17,845 nucleotides of DNA, from contig JAKACU010000039.1 in the NCBI GenBank assembly GCA_021821185.1, positions 1-17,845 on the forward strand. Reading direction: 5' to 3'. The stretch's first letter is position 1. Each line of letters starts with the position of its first letter. Made by a program: the position numbers and the translations under genes. This document shows, piece by piece, positions 1 to 8,488 of this stretch. This DNA is from Bacillota bacterium (GTDB lineage: Bacteria; Bacillota; Bacilli; Alicyclobacillales; SLC66). The notes under the pieces were generated by a model that saw nothing but the letters and a program-made list of their open reading frames with translations, did not search any database and was not told the origin of the DNA.

Positions 1-1
1 G

Positions 2-499
2 CTTCACCAAAGCGATCATCCGATTACGGGAACTGATCTGGCGCACCAGTTTGGCGTGACTCGCCAAGTTATCGTCAAGGATATCGCTGTATTGCGTGCG
101 AAAGGATTTTCTATTGTGGCCACGCCGCAAGGATACTTCGAACAAAAGAAGCTTGCTGTTGGACAAAAAGATGATGCTATTTATCGCGTCTTGACGATCA
201 AACATGAGCCACGCGAAACGGAGCAAGAGTTGACGGTGCTAGTTGATGCTGGTGTGACCGTACTGGATGTTTCTGTCGATCACCCGATTTATGGGGAGTT
301 TGTTGCCAATCTCATGTTTCGCTCCCGCAGAGATGTACAGCATTTTATGCGTCGCATCAATGAAGAACAAGTTCCGTTGCTGTTAACGCTCACGGGAGGA
401 GTGCACCGTCACACGCTGTCATGCCCTGACGCGAAAGCGATGCAAGAGGCATTTGCTACGTTACGAGCACTGGGTTTTGAATTGATGGAGGATTCTTGA
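2..499 (+). CDS. niaR: NiaR-type transcriptional repressor of NAD biosynthesis/niacin uptake (5' end outside the window)
   Basis: The reading frame is open from base 2, so the gene begins upstream of the window. The visible part has the end of a winged helix-turn-helix (TGTDLAHQFGV followed by TRQVIVKDIAVLRAKG), then a 3H domain of about 100 residues. The 3H histidines are visible in DHPIYGEF and in GGVHRHTLSCPD. In this family (B. subtilis NiaR/YrxA, about 180 residues) the 3H domain binds nicotinate, and the protein then represses de novo NAD synthesis and niacin transport genes. About 20 residues are missing at the N terminus. An internal GTG at 56 is not the real start, because the helix-turn-helix continues upstream of it. 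The next gene, pyruvate carboxylase, starts 93 bases downstream and probably has its own promoter. The family is clear; the regulon cannot be seen here. Confidence 0.9.
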   Translation, partial: LHQSDHPITGTDLAHQFGVTRQVIVKDIAVLRAKGFSIVATPQGYFEQKKLAVGQKDDAIYRVLTIKHEPRETEQELTVLVDAGVTVLDVSVDHPIYGEFVANLMFRSRRDVQHFMRRINEEQVPLLLTLTGGVHRHTLSCPDAKAMQEAFATLRALGFELMEDS

Positions 500-529
500 A
501 AATTAGCAAAATCATCAATAATTTCTTAC

Positions 530-554
530 GAAAGCGTGAGCTTTCAGGTACAAT
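530..554 (+). promoter_or_regulatory. Possible pyc promoter -10 (TACAAT) overlapped upstream by a small perfect hairpin
   Basis: TACAAT at 549-554 matches the sigma-A -10 consensus at 5 of 6 positions and lies 39 bases before the pyc start codon. The -35 is weak (TTACGA at 526-531, 17-base spacer). A perfect inverted repeat GAAAGC-GTGA-GCTTTC at 530-545 fills the spacer. It could be an operator or a weak niaR 3' hairpin, but no T-run follows it. Confidence 0.35.
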
Positions 555-592
555 GGACTCTAGAGATAGGTGTATAAAGGAGAGAGACATGC

Positions 593-3500
593 GTGGAATT
601 TCATAAAGTCTTGGTGGCGAATCGCGGAGAGATTGCGATTCGCATCTGTCGTGCCTGTACCGAGCTTGGTATTCAGACAGTCGCGATATATTCTATAGAA
701 GATAGTCTCGCTTTGCATCGATATAAAGCCGACGAAGCCTATCTTGTTGGAGAGGGCAAAGGCCCTGTTGAAGCTTATCTTGACATCGACTCGATTATTG
801 ATGTCGCGACGCGTTATGATTGCGATGCCGTCCATCCGGGCTATGGATTTTTATCGGAAAATGAAGATTTTGCGAGAGCATGTGCTGATGCTGGCATTAC
901 ATTTATCGGACCTACACCAGAACATCTTCGTATGTTTGGTGATAAAGTGACCGCGCGGCAAGTCGCGAAGCAAGCCGGTGTGCCTGTGGTTCCAGGCAGT
1001 GATGGAGAAGTCACTGTAGAACAGGCAAGAGAATTTGCAAACGTTCATGGCTATCCGTTGATTCTTAAAGCCACAAGCGGTGGCGGGGGTCGCGGCATGC
1101 GGGTCGTGTCCAGTGATGATGAGTTAGCTGAGGCGTTCGCGCGTGCGAGTTCCGAAGCGCAAACATCGTTTGGTCGATCAAGCGTCTATGTCGAAAAGTA
1201 TGTCAAAGATCCTAAGCATATTGAAGTACAAATCTTGGGCGATACGCATGGCAATATCGTGCATTTATTTGAACGTGATTGCTCCATTCAACGACGTCAC
1301 CAAAAAGTGATTGAGGTAGCGCCTTCGATGTTGCCTGTCGCTTTGCGCAGGAAAATTTGTGAGACGGCGTTACACCTTATGACAAGTGTTTTGTACGTGA
1401 ATGCAGGAACGGTTGAATTTTTGTTGGGTCAAGATGGTGAATTTTATTTTATTGAAGTTAATCCGCGTGTGCAAGTCGAACATACCATTACGGAATTGAT
1501 CACTGGCATCGACATCGTGCAAGCACAAATTATGATTGCACAAGGGTTGCCATTGACCACACCGCAGATTGGAATCAGCAATCAGGCGGATATCGTAAGT
1601 CGGGGATATGCTTTGCAATGTCGTGTTACGACGGAAGATCCCCAAAATAACTTTTTGCCTGATACAGGTCGGATCACAGCCTATCGTTCGGGTGCAGGGT
1701 TTGGTGTGCGACTTGACGGCGGTAATGGCTACATTGGCGCTCGCATCTTGCCTTATTACGATTCGATGTTGACCAAAGTATCTGTCTGGGCGTTAAACTT
1801 TGACGCAGCCATTGCGAAGATGCGGCGTTCCCTGGCAGAGTTTCGTATTCGCGGTGTAAAAACAAATATTCCTTTTTTGGATAATGTAATTGACCATGCT
1901 GAATTTCGAAATGGTCGATACAACGTCAGTATGATCGATTCCCATCCTGAATTGTTTGTTTTTCGTAAGCGTTTAAATCGCGGCACAAAGTTGCTTGAAT
2001 ACATTGCTGATATCACGGTGAACGGGTGCGAAGGTGTGCGGGCTAATTTTAAAAAACCTCTGATCGAGCTGCCCAAACTCCCGCTGTATTTGCCACACGA
2101 CAATCCACCCAAAGGTACACGTGATGTTTTGCTTGAAGAGGGCGTAGATGGCTTAGTTCGCTATCTGAAGCAAGACAATCGCCTGTGGTTGACTGACACA
2201 ACACTGCGTGATGCGCATCAGTCCTTGTTAGCTACGCGCATGAGAACGTATGACATGGTCAAGATCGCAGAAACGATTGCGCATGAGACACCGCAATTGT
2301 TTTCCCTCGAAATGTGGGGCGGAGCCACGTTTGATACATCGATGCGTTTTTTGCGTGAAGATCCATGGGATCGGCTTGAACAACTGCGCGCGCGTATTCC
2401 ATCCATTTTGTTTCAGATGCTATTGCGTGGGTCAAATGCTGTCGGGTATCGTAATTATCCAGATAATATCGTCACCAAGTTTATTGATGAAGCTTCGTAT
2501 GCAGGTATCGACGTCTTCCGGATCTTTGATAGTCTAAATTGGCTGCCGAACATGATAGTATCGATCGATCGAGTTCGCCAAAATGGGAAAGTGGCCGAGG
2601 CCGCAATTTGCTATACGGGAGATATACTGGATGTAACTCGTACAAAGTACTCCCTGAATTACTACATCAATATGGCAAAAGAACTCGAAAAAGCGGGAGC
2701 GCAAATTCTTGCGATCAAAGATATGGCAGGGCTTCTCAAACCGTTTGCCGCTTATGAACTTGTTAAGGCACTCAAGGAACATGTCGGGCTGCCAATTCAT
2801 TTGCATACTCATGACACTGCCGCGACAGGTGTAGCTACCGTTATTAAAGCAGCTGAGGCCGGGCTAGACATCGCTGATGTCGCGGTCAGTTCTATGGCTG
2901 GTATGACATCTCAGCCTAGTTCCATTGCTGTGGCCGCTGCCTTCACAGGATCGCCACGCGATACGCGTGTCGGTGTAGAAAACTTACAAATTCTCACGGA
3001 ATACTTTGGTGCTGTCCGTGACATGTATGCTCCTTTTGAAGGCGGATTACAGGCAGGTTTAGCTGATGTCTACGAACATGAGATGCCAGGTGGGCAATAC
3101 ACCAATTTGCAAAAACAAGCGGAGTCAATGGGGCTTGGTGCCCGTTTTGGTGAAGTAAAGGATGCGTATCGGGTGGTCAATCAAGTTCTTGGTGACATTG
3201 TCAAAGTGACACCATCCTCAAAGATGGTCGGGGACTTTGCGCTCTTTTATGTGCAAAATAATCTGACCGTGGATGAACTGAAACGTCGTGCTTCAGAATT
3301 TGATTATCCGGCTTCTGTCGTTGATTACTTTATGGGTTACATGGGCCAACCACCCGGTGGTTTTCCTTCATGGTTGCAAGAAGCTGTGTTGAAAGGACGC
3401 CAGCCGCTCACCGTGCGCCCAGGTAGCACCATGGAGCCGATTGACTTTGATCAATTGGCGCAGGAACTCAATCATAAGTCAGGGCGTATCGTGACATCTC

Positions 3501-4024
3501 GTGATGTGTGTTCTTATGCTTTATATCCACAAGTAACACTTGACTTCTTTGCTTCGCAAAATCAATATGGAAATCTGTCGGTGCTGGATACTTCTACGTT
3601 CTTTTTCGGACTAAAGCCAGGTGAAGAAGTTTTCGTCGAAATTGATCCAGGCAAAACGCTGGTGTTAAAGTTGATTTCCATCTCGGCACCGCGAGTAGAT
3701 GGAACCCGTGTCGTATTCTTCGAATTAAATGGTCAGCCACGGGAAGTAGAGGTTGTAGATCGTTCACAGACAACTGCTATAACACAGCGGCGAAAAGCGA
3801 ATCCTACTGATATGCGAGAACTAGGCGCGTCGATGTCAGGTACTGTGGTCAGCATGATGGTGGAAGACGGCGATTATGTGACCGAGGGGCAATTCTTGTT
3901 GGTGACAGAAGCGATGAAAATGGAGATGCAGGTGCAAGCGCCGATGACCGGCCGTGTAAAGCATGTCGCCGTGCGTGTGGGCGAGACAGTCCAAGTTGGT
4001 GATTTACTCGTCGTTTTTGAGTAA
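593..4024 (+). CDS. pyc: Pyruvate carboxylase (biotin-dependent, single chain)
   Basis: This enzyme makes oxaloacetate from pyruvate, bicarbonate and ATP, refilling the TCA cycle in the cytosol. The 1143 residues match the usual length of about 1150. The biotin carboxylase part (about 1-455) has the glycine-rich ATP loop SGGGGRGMR (162-170), ERDCSIQRRHQKVIE (227-241) and EVNPRVQVEHT (288-298). The carboxyltransferase part (about 530-800) begins with TDTTLRDAHQSLLATRM. A conserved PYC/OADA domain follows, then a C-terminal biotinyl domain with EAMKMEM; the biotinylated lysine is residue 1109 (codon 3917-3919). The start is GTG at 593, because only this frame gives the EFHKVLVANRGEIA opening. 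AAAGGAG at 576-582 sits 10 bases upstream. An out-of-frame ATG at 589 with a five-codon reading frame overlaps the start. No lesion is visible. Confidence 0.98.
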   Translation: MEFHKVLVANRGEIAIRICRACTELGIQTVAIYSIEDSLALHRYKADEAYLVGEGKGPVEAYLDIDSIIDVATRYDCDAVHPGYGFLSENEDFARACADAGITFIGPTPEHLRMFGDKVTARQVAKQAGVPVVPGSDGEVTVEQAREFANVHGYPLILKATSGGGGRGMRVVSSDDELAEAFARASSEAQTSFGRSSVYVEKYVKDPKHIEVQILGDTHGNIVHLFERDCSIQRRHQKVIEVAPSMLPVALRRKICETALHLMTSVLYVNAGTVEFLLGQDGEFYFIEVNPRVQVEHTITELITGIDIVQAQIMIAQGLPLTTPQIGISNQADIVSRGYALQCRVTTEDPQNNFLPDTGRITAYRSGAGFGVRLDGGNGYIGARILPYYDSMLTKVSVWALNFDAAIAKMRRSLAEFRIRGVKTNIPFLDNVIDHAEFRNGRYNVSMIDSHPELFVFRKRLNRGTKLLEYIADITVNGCEGVRANFKKPLIELPKLPLYLPHDNPPKGTRDVLLEEGVDGLVRYLKQDNRLWLTDTTLRDAHQSLLATRMRTYDMVKIAETIAHETPQLFSLEMWGGATFDTSMRFLREDPWDRLEQLRARIPSILFQMLLRGSNAVGYRNYPDNIVTKFIDEASYAGIDVFRIFDSLNWLPNMIVSIDRVRQNGKVAEAAICYTGDILDVTRTKYSLNYYINMAKELEKAGAQILAIKDMAGLLKPFAAYELVKALKEHVGLPIHLHTHDTAATGVATVIKAAEAGLDIADVAVSSMAGMTSQPSSIAVAAAFTGSPRDTRVGVENLQILTEYFGAVRDMYAPFEGGLQAGLADVYEHEMPGGQYTNLQKQAESMGLGARFGEVKDAYRVVNQVLGDIVKVTPSSKMVGDFALFYVQNNLTVDELKRRASEFDYPASVVDYFMGYMGQPPGGFPSWLQEAVLKGRQPLTVRPGSTMEPIDFDQLAQELNHKSGRIVTSRDVCSYALYPQVTLDFFASQNQYGNLSVLDTSTFFFGLKPGEEVFVEIDPGKTLVLKLISISAPRVDGTRVVFFELNGQPREVEVVDRSQTTAITQRRKANPTDMRELGASMSGTVVSMMVEDGDYVTEGQFLLVTEAMKMEMQVQAPMTGRVKHVAVRVGETVQVGDLLVVFE

Positions 4025-4076
4025 GTCGTTGCAAGCAAGTAAGTATGATCATGGACAGAATTTACACAATGAAATT

Positions 4077-4135
4077 CATACATTGAATAGAAACTGTATG
4101 GCGTCACGCCATGTATGTATGGGATGGATACATCC
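4077..4135. repeat. Cluster of three short inverted repeats downstream of pyc
   Basis: Three adjacent or overlapping palindromes are visible: CATACA/TGTATG (4077-4082 with 4095-4100), ATGGCG-TCA-CGCCAT (4098-4112) and ATGTAT-GGGATGG-ATACAT (4115-4133). The last also contains GGATG-GATA-CATCC (4122-4135). No T-run follows on the plus strand, so this is not a classical terminator. It may be a 3' RNA structure of the pyc message or a protein-binding site. Confidence 0.4.
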
Positions 4136-4162
4136 GGGGTTGATATTCCTCTTACTTGTTGC

Positions 4163-4223
4163 AAAAAAAACTCTCCAAATGTACAGGAGTGCGAATCGCT
4201 ACACCAATTCGCACTCCATTTGG
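4163..4223 (-). terminator. Rho-independent terminator of the YveA-like permease gene
   Basis: Read on the minus strand, an 11-base stem GGAGTGCGAAT/ATTCGCACTCC (plus coordinates 4186-4196 and 4207-4217) is extended by CCAAAT/ATTTGG (4175-4180 and 4218-4223) with a five-base bulge. It is followed by AGAG and eight T (A-run at 4163-4170 on the plus strand). It lies 23 bases after the permease stop codon. Confidence 0.85.
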
Positions 4224-4245
4224 CTTGTTACTACCGCATTAGACC

Positions 4246-5847
4246 TTACAAACTAACGACGTCACCATCAACGGCTTCTTCTTCAGACGTCTCAAGATCC
4301 AGGTTTGGTTTGGGTAATGCAGAGGCAACACCCCAGTAAAATGCGGCTAGGGAAATTATGATAACAATAATTTGATCCCAAGGTGATGAAAGTATGCCTA
4401 AGCCTCCAAAACTCTTGTCACCGAGCCAGGAAACAACAAACATGGCGACGTAATAGACTACGAGCCAAAGCGATGACTTGAATTGCTGTGCAAAATTCAC
4501 AGGGTCCTTCGGTACGATGTTCCCTATACTAGCAAGCACAAGATACAATACGAACATCACTACTTGAAGACCAATCAACCAACTATCAATCTGGAATCCC
4601 GTCCAATAGATGATTAACGATGCGATGATAAAGGCAAGTGGTGCGATCACCGAAATGCCACCGAGGCGAAAAGGCCGTTTCATCGAGGCAGCGGTTTTGC
4701 GAAACGCCATCGCCGATACAGGACCAATAATATACGTCATGACTGTGGCGGATGATACAACGCCAACTAAAGCACTCCACGTCGGAAATGGCGCCGTCCA
4801 AAAAACGGAAAGGACGAAAGACAACCACAAGGCTGGGCGAGGTACCCCTGATTTGGGGTTGATGCGTGTAAATGCCTTGAAAAATGTGCCTGTTCTTGCC
4901 CAAGCAAAAAGGATACGGGCTGTCGAGGAAAGATAGATGTTGGCTGTACCGGTTGGCGAAAGCACGGCATCGGCGAACAGCACATAAGACAACCACCCAA
5001 GTCCAATCAGTGTGGCGACATCAGCGAATGGCGCTTTGTAAGCGAGCGCTGCCCAACCGCCTGTTAAAGCGCCGGCTGGAAGTGATCCGACAAACACTAC
5101 CTGTAAGAGAATATACAAGATGGCCCCAACCGCGATAGCAAGAATGATAGCAAGTGGTACAGTGCGTTGGGGGTTCTTGGCTTCACCAGCAAAGTCAACA
5201 GCTTGCCGAAATCCAAGAAACGCAAAAACGATTCCCGCTGTCGATACAGCTTGCTCAATACCTGTGAAACCGCCGGTAGCGAATCCCTTGGTTGTAAAAT
5301 TGGCCCCTTTAAATTGAAAGAGGAATAAGACAATCGTCAATAAAGGAACGATAAATTTTAAGGCCGTAATGAAAGAGTTCACTTTGCCAAATACGTTGAC
5401 GCTCCAATAATTGAGTAAAAAGAAAACTAAAAGAATAGCGAACTGCACGAACCATCCTAATATGGTGGGATTACCTGTCGATGTGCCCAGAGCATGCCAC
5501 CATTGTTGTGCGTATCCGCGCACAGCCTGGACTTCAATTGCAGCAACACTTGAGTAAGCGACAAGTGCAGCAAACCCCATGAGGTAACCAATAATCGGCC
5601 CATGGGAATAATCCGGATAACGAATAATGCCACCAGCGCGAGGCAGCGCACCACCGAGTTCAGCATACACAAGACCGATAAGCCCAACGGCAATCGCACC
5701 GATTACCCAGGCGATCCATGCTGATGGTCCAGCTAAAATAGCTGCCTTTTGTGAAGCAAACAACCAACCGGACCCAATGATAGCTCCTAGGCCCAAAAAA
5801 GTGAGATCAAGCAGGCTTAATTGCCGCTTCAATCTACCGTGTTCCAT
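4246..5847 (-). CDS. yveA: APC-superfamily amino acid permease, YveA-like (probable L-aspartate/glutamate:proton symporter)
   Basis: This is a polytopic membrane transporter of 533 residues with about 12 hydrophobic segments. The first helix carries the APC signature GLGAIIGSGWLFAS, where unwound glycines bind the amino acid backbone. From memory, segments such as ELGGALPRAGGIIRYP, FFLLNYWSVNVFGK and SLWLSF-type motifs (here LWLSFVLSVFWTAPFP) closely match B. subtilis YveA (520 residues), an acidic amino acid/proton symporter. The substrate is therefore inferred by similarity. The ATG at 5847 is chosen over the in-frame ATG at 5889. The former has AGGAGAGGGGGAG ending 8 bases upstream and begins MEHGRLKRQLSLLDL as the family does; the latter has no clear ribosome binding site. 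The gene stands alone, with a promoter near 6000 and a strong terminator at 4163-4223. Confidence 0.88.
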   Translation of the reverse strand: MEHGRLKRQLSLLDLTFLGLGAIIGSGWLFASQKAAILAGPSAWIAWVIGAIAVGLIGLVYAELGGALPRAGGIIRYPDYSHGPIIGYLMGFAALVAYSSVAAIEVQAVRGYAQQWWHALGTSTGNPTILGWFVQFAILLVFFLLNYWSVNVFGKVNSFITALKFIVPLLTIVLFLFQFKGANFTTKGFATGGFTGIEQAVSTAGIVFAFLGFRQAVDFAGEAKNPQRTVPLAIILAIAVGAILYILLQVVFVGSLPAGALTGGWAALAYKAPFADVATLIGLGWLSYVLFADAVLSPTGTANIYLSSTARILFAWARTGTFFKAFTRINPKSGVPRPALWLSFVLSVFWTAPFPTWSALVGVVSSATVMTYIIGPVSAMAFRKTAASMKRPFRLGGISVIAPLAFIIASLIIYWTGFQIDSWLIGLQVVMFVLYLVLASIGNIVPKDPVNFAQQFKSSLWLVVYYVAMFVVSWLGDKSFGGLGILSSPWDQIIVIIISLAAFYWGVASALPKPNLDLETSEEEAVDGDVVSL

Positions 5848-5994
5848 CTGTTTGTCTCCCCCTCTCCTAAAAGAGTGTGATTCGCTCATTAGGTCTAAAG
5901 ATTCCGACTATTAAGCGTAATTCCAGTATATTCGACCACAAGCTTCTCATGCCTATGGGAGTGATGCTGGAAAATCACATCCTTTTGCTGAGTA

Positions 5995-6022
5995 ATTATA
6001 CATAGATGAGCGGTTTTTTCAT
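5995..6022 (-). promoter_or_regulatory. Sigma-A-like promoter for the YveA-like permease
   Basis: On the minus strand there is a perfect TATAAT (plus 5995-6000), with ATGAAA (plus 6017-6022, 4 of 6 matches to TTGACA) 16 bases upstream. The predicted transcript start near 5988 leaves a leader of about 140 bases before the permease start codon. I did not recognise a known riboswitch in that leader. Confidence 0.5.
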
Positions 6023-6044
6023 AGTATCTTTACAAAAAGAATTC

Positions 6045-6848
6045 TCAGGAAAAATCAAGTATCCCATTCCATGTGACGCAACTTGGCTTGCGAAAAGGAG
6101 AAAGTGAGGGTTCTTTTGCCATTAAAAGGAAAGAACTGACTGGTAATGTCCCCAAATGATGCTTTTTTTGAAAGCGAGTCAGCGATTTTTGCATGGCCGC
6201 CGGGTGTGATGACAAATTTTCTCCTGCGGCACTTACGAAATAGAGTACATCAGCAAAAGGAATGCGGCGCAAACATCCCACAGCAGCTACACGCAAGAAA
6301 AAGTCCCAATCCCAATAATCACGCATTTCTTCGTCAAAAAGGCCAATTTGTTCATGAAGTCTGTGCGGATACAAAATGCCTGAGGAGATGATAATATTCC
6401 ACTTTTGTAATAAGGTTTTGTCAAAATCAAATGCGAATGCTTGCCGTGCCATGGGTTCCCTATGACCTCGGGCATGGGTGTAGGTGACAATTTCAACATC
6501 CGAATAGAGAAGAGTATCTTGATCTGGCCGATAGGCTTGTACCATGCGACCAATGTGGCCCGGAAGGACTATGTCATCGTCATCGCATAGCATGATCATA
6601 TCACCTTGCGCTTGTTCCAGACCACGATTTCGCGCATACACATGCCCACGGTTGATCGGTAGCGATATGATGGTCATCTTCATGCGATCTTGTAAAGGCT
6701 CAAGCACTGGAGTTGGGTCGATGCCAGCATCATTCACGACAATGACTTCGAGATTTTTATAGGGATCCATTGCCAATGCCTGTAGACATTCGGTTAAAAG
6801 TCGTGGTCTGTTGTATGTCGGAATGATCACAGATATGAGTGGTTTCAC
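6045..6848 (-). CDS. Family 2 glycosyltransferase
   Basis: A 267-residue GT-A fold enzyme. The N terminus LISVIIPTYNRPRLLTECLQ is the typical GT2 nucleotide-sugar-binding start, and NRGHVYARNRGLEQAQGD follows. The metal/nucleotide motif is MLCDDDDIVLPGH, with acidic residues 89-92. RDYWDWDFFLRVA (about 190) sits where GT2 enzymes carry the acceptor-side acidic residue. There are no membrane segments, so it is probably a cytosolic or peripheral enzyme; donor and acceptor are unknown. It starts with GTG, whose G is also the last base of the preceding TAG stop (TAGTG), with AGGTG about 9 bases upstream. It is therefore probably translationally coupled to the dehydrogenase gene before it. It ends the four-gene cluster, and I see no strong terminator after it. 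Confidence 0.9.
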   Translation of the reverse strand: MKPLISVIIPTYNRPRLLTECLQALAMDPYKNLEVIVVNDAGIDPTPVLEPLQDRMKMTIISLPINRGHVYARNRGLEQAQGDMIMLCDDDDIVLPGHIGRMVQAYRPDQDTLLYSDVEIVTYTHARGHREPMARQAFAFDFDKTLLQKWNIIISSGILYPHRLHEQIGLFDEEMRDYWDWDFFLRVAAVGCLRRIPFADVLYFVSAAGENLSSHPAAMQKSLTRFQKKHHLGTLPVSSFLLMAKEPSLSPFRKPSCVTWNGILDFS

Positions 6849-7642
6849 TATTTATCACCTGAATCCAAAAGCGTCTTTTTCACCAAACTTGCACCCGCAT
6901 GGCGAACAACTTGTCGTGGCATCCATTTGATTGAACTGGCAAGCGCTTTGTTAAAAATGCCGGGAATAACCACCACTTTACCTGCCTGATAGGCACGTAA
7001 CGCCAAAGTGACCACAGCGTGTGGTGTCATCTCGACTTTAACTGACTTACCATCTTTAATTCCTGCAACTTGTTGAAATTCTGTTGTGGTAAGTCCAGGA
7101 CATAGCGCCATGATGCGTACCGGTGTATCTTGATATTCTGCAGCAACAGCTTCTGTAAAATGAAGGACAAACGCTTTTGTGGCTGCATAAGTCGCCATAT
7201 AAGGGACGGCTTGAAATGCGGCTGTGGAAGCCACATTGATGATTCCGGAAGGTGCTTTGCGTTGCACAAAATCGTTCATAAAGAGATGTGTAAGGCCTTG
7301 TACCGTAACCACATTGAGATAGAGCATAGCTTGTTCTTCGGTTACCGACAGGTGTTGCATGGGACCAACAAGGCCGAACCCGGCGTTGTTGATGACAAGA
7401 TCGAGGTCGTAGTTGTTGTCGTGGATAAAATGGTACAATTGCTGCGCCGCATCGGGGAGGCTCAAATCTTGGGTATGAATAATTACGTTCACGTGGTGTG
7501 CCTCTTGCAACCTTGTAGCAAGTAGAGTGAGCCGATCGAGTCGTCTGGCTACCAAGATAAGGTTTTTACCTTGTTGTGCTAACTGCCGTGCAAATTCGGC
7601 ACCGATGCCAGACGATGCGCCGGTTACTAAAGCATATGTCAT
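6848..7642 (-). CDS. Short-chain dehydrogenase/reductase (SDR), classical type
   Basis: This is a 264-residue NAD(P)-dependent oxidoreductase of the classical SDR family. The cofactor motif TGASSGIG is at residues 7-14, followed by an arginine pair (VARRLDRL) that favours NADP(H). NNAG is at 85-88. The catalytic triad is S139 (NVAST), Y152 and K156 (YAATK), followed by CPGLTTTEF. The closest general type I know is the DltE/YqjQ-like group; the substrate cannot be told. The ATG at 7642 is preferred because AGAGGA lies about 6 bases upstream; an in-frame ATG at 7663 has no ribosome binding site and adds an unusual leader. It begins 27 bases after the C39-like peptidase gene and overlaps the glycosyltransferase start by one base, so all are probably one operon. 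Confidence 0.92.
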   Translation of the reverse strand: MTYALVTGASSGIGAEFARQLAQQGKNLILVARRLDRLTLLATRLQEAHHVNVIIHTQDLSLPDAAQQLYHFIHDNNYDLDLVINNAGFGLVGPMQHLSVTEEQAMLYLNVVTVQGLTHLFMNDFVQRKAPSGIINVASTAAFQAVPYMATYAATKAFVLHFTEAVAAEYQDTPVRIMALCPGLTTTEFQQVAGIKDGKSVKVEMTPHAVVTLALRAYQAGKVVVIPGIFNKALASSIKWMPRQVVRHAGASLVKKTLLDSGDK

Positions 7643-7669
7643 AAAGGTCCTCTTTTCCTGCATACTTGA

Positions 7670-8488
7670 CTAGTTCAGGAGTCGCGGCAAAGAAAATGGG
7701 GTTACTGTCACAGCTTGCCGCCCCATTAGAATCCACGTCTTTCTAAAGATCTGGCGTGGTACAGGTTGTGCTTTGGCACCATTTAAGGGATTGTTGACAT
7801 AAATATCGTGCTTATCATAACCGACTAAAAGTACGGCATGTTCAGCCATGGTTGTTTTGATGAGACCATCAGGGCTGTGCCATGTTACCCAGGTGACATC
7901 AGGCGAAAAATTGATCGTTGTCCATACAATCACAGGACGCCCGGAACGTAAAGCCGCAAGAAGGTTCGCAAAGGAGTCCCCTGTAAGATCTTGTGCATGG
8001 CCTGATACGTAGTGATTAAGGAGCACATCAATAGGATGGTGATACACCCCGAAGCCTGGTGCGCGTCCGGAGATAGAACCTACAAAACCAAGATTGGGAT
8101 CGCCCCACGAAAGGATTTGCCCATTGCCACTCGTAATAAGCGGTGTTTTATCGCGAGCGATGGCGTGCGCCAGAGACAGTGGTGTTTCGTTGATGTGAAG
8201 ATAATCGAGAAGCATTGATAAACTGGTCACTTCGCATCCGTTATACAGCAAGGGCAATTGTGATTCACTTGGTGCATGAAGCAAGACACCGCCAGCACCC
8301 AAATTGGTATACGAGCTAGGCAATAAGCTGTTTTTCCATTCTAATTCCCGACGCAACATTAATGGAGAATCGGTGTAGGCTGTGTGAAAAACTATCGTCA
8401 GCATGAGTAAAGCTAACAGTAAAGTAAGTAATTGACTGCGCAAAAGGTGCTTTATCCATCGAATAAACCGTCGTTTAGCGAGGCGCAT
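7670..8488 (-). CDS. Membrane-anchored C39-like (papain-fold) cysteine peptidase, YvpB type
   Basis: A 272-residue protein with a basic N terminus and one membrane segment at about 19-38, so the catalytic part probably faces outside. The C39_2-type core begins with VLLHAPSESQLPLLYNGCEVTSLSMLL, where C85 is the predicted nucleophile. H217 lies in AEHAVLLVGYD, and N232/N233 (IYVNNPL) sit where the third catalytic residue occurs. Family members such as B. subtilis YvpB are poorly characterised, so substrate and partner are unknown. No ABC transporter is fused or adjacent, so this is not a bacteriocin exporter. The start overlaps the end of the upstream small membrane protein gene by 14 bases, and the SDR gene follows after 27 bases. 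Confidence 0.85.
   Translation of the reverse strand: MRLAKRRFIRWIKHLLRSQLLTLLLALLMLTIVFHTAYTDSPLMLRRELEWKNSLLPSSYTNLGAGGVLLHAPSESQLPLLYNGCEVTSLSMLLDYLHINETPLSLAHAIARDKTPLITSGNGQILSWGDPNLGFVGSISGRAPGFGVYHHPIDVLLNHYVSGHAQDLTGDSFANLLAALRSGRPVIVWTTINFSPDVTWVTWHSPDGLIKTTMAEHAVLLVGYDKHDIYVNNPLNGAKAQPVPRQIFRKTWILMGRQAVTVTPFSLPRLLN

Noticed and set aside
1756..2112. 118-codon reading frame opposite pyc
   Set aside because: It lies wholly inside the pyruvate carboxylase gene on the other strand, has no recognisable protein and is explained by pyc codon structure. Other antisense frames over pyc were dismissed in the same way.
3963..4256. Plus-strand reading frames across the pyc/permease gap
   Set aside because: They run through palindromes and the permease terminator, have no suitable ribosome binding site and give low-complexity translations unlike any known protein.
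5848..5889. Upstream ATG start for the YveA-like permease
   Set aside because: No ribosome binding site precedes it, and the extra residues include the strong ribosome binding site of the internal ATG.
5950..5980. Short hairpin GTGAT/ATCAC in the permease leader as a possible riboswitch
   Set aside because: Only a 5-base stem, no known aptamer motif and no alternative terminator; chance is sufficient.
7670..8488. C39-like peptidase as part of a bacteriocin export system
   Set aside because: There is no ABC transporter, no double-glycine leader peptide and no immunity-like gene nearby; the protein is a single-pass YvpB-type peptidase.
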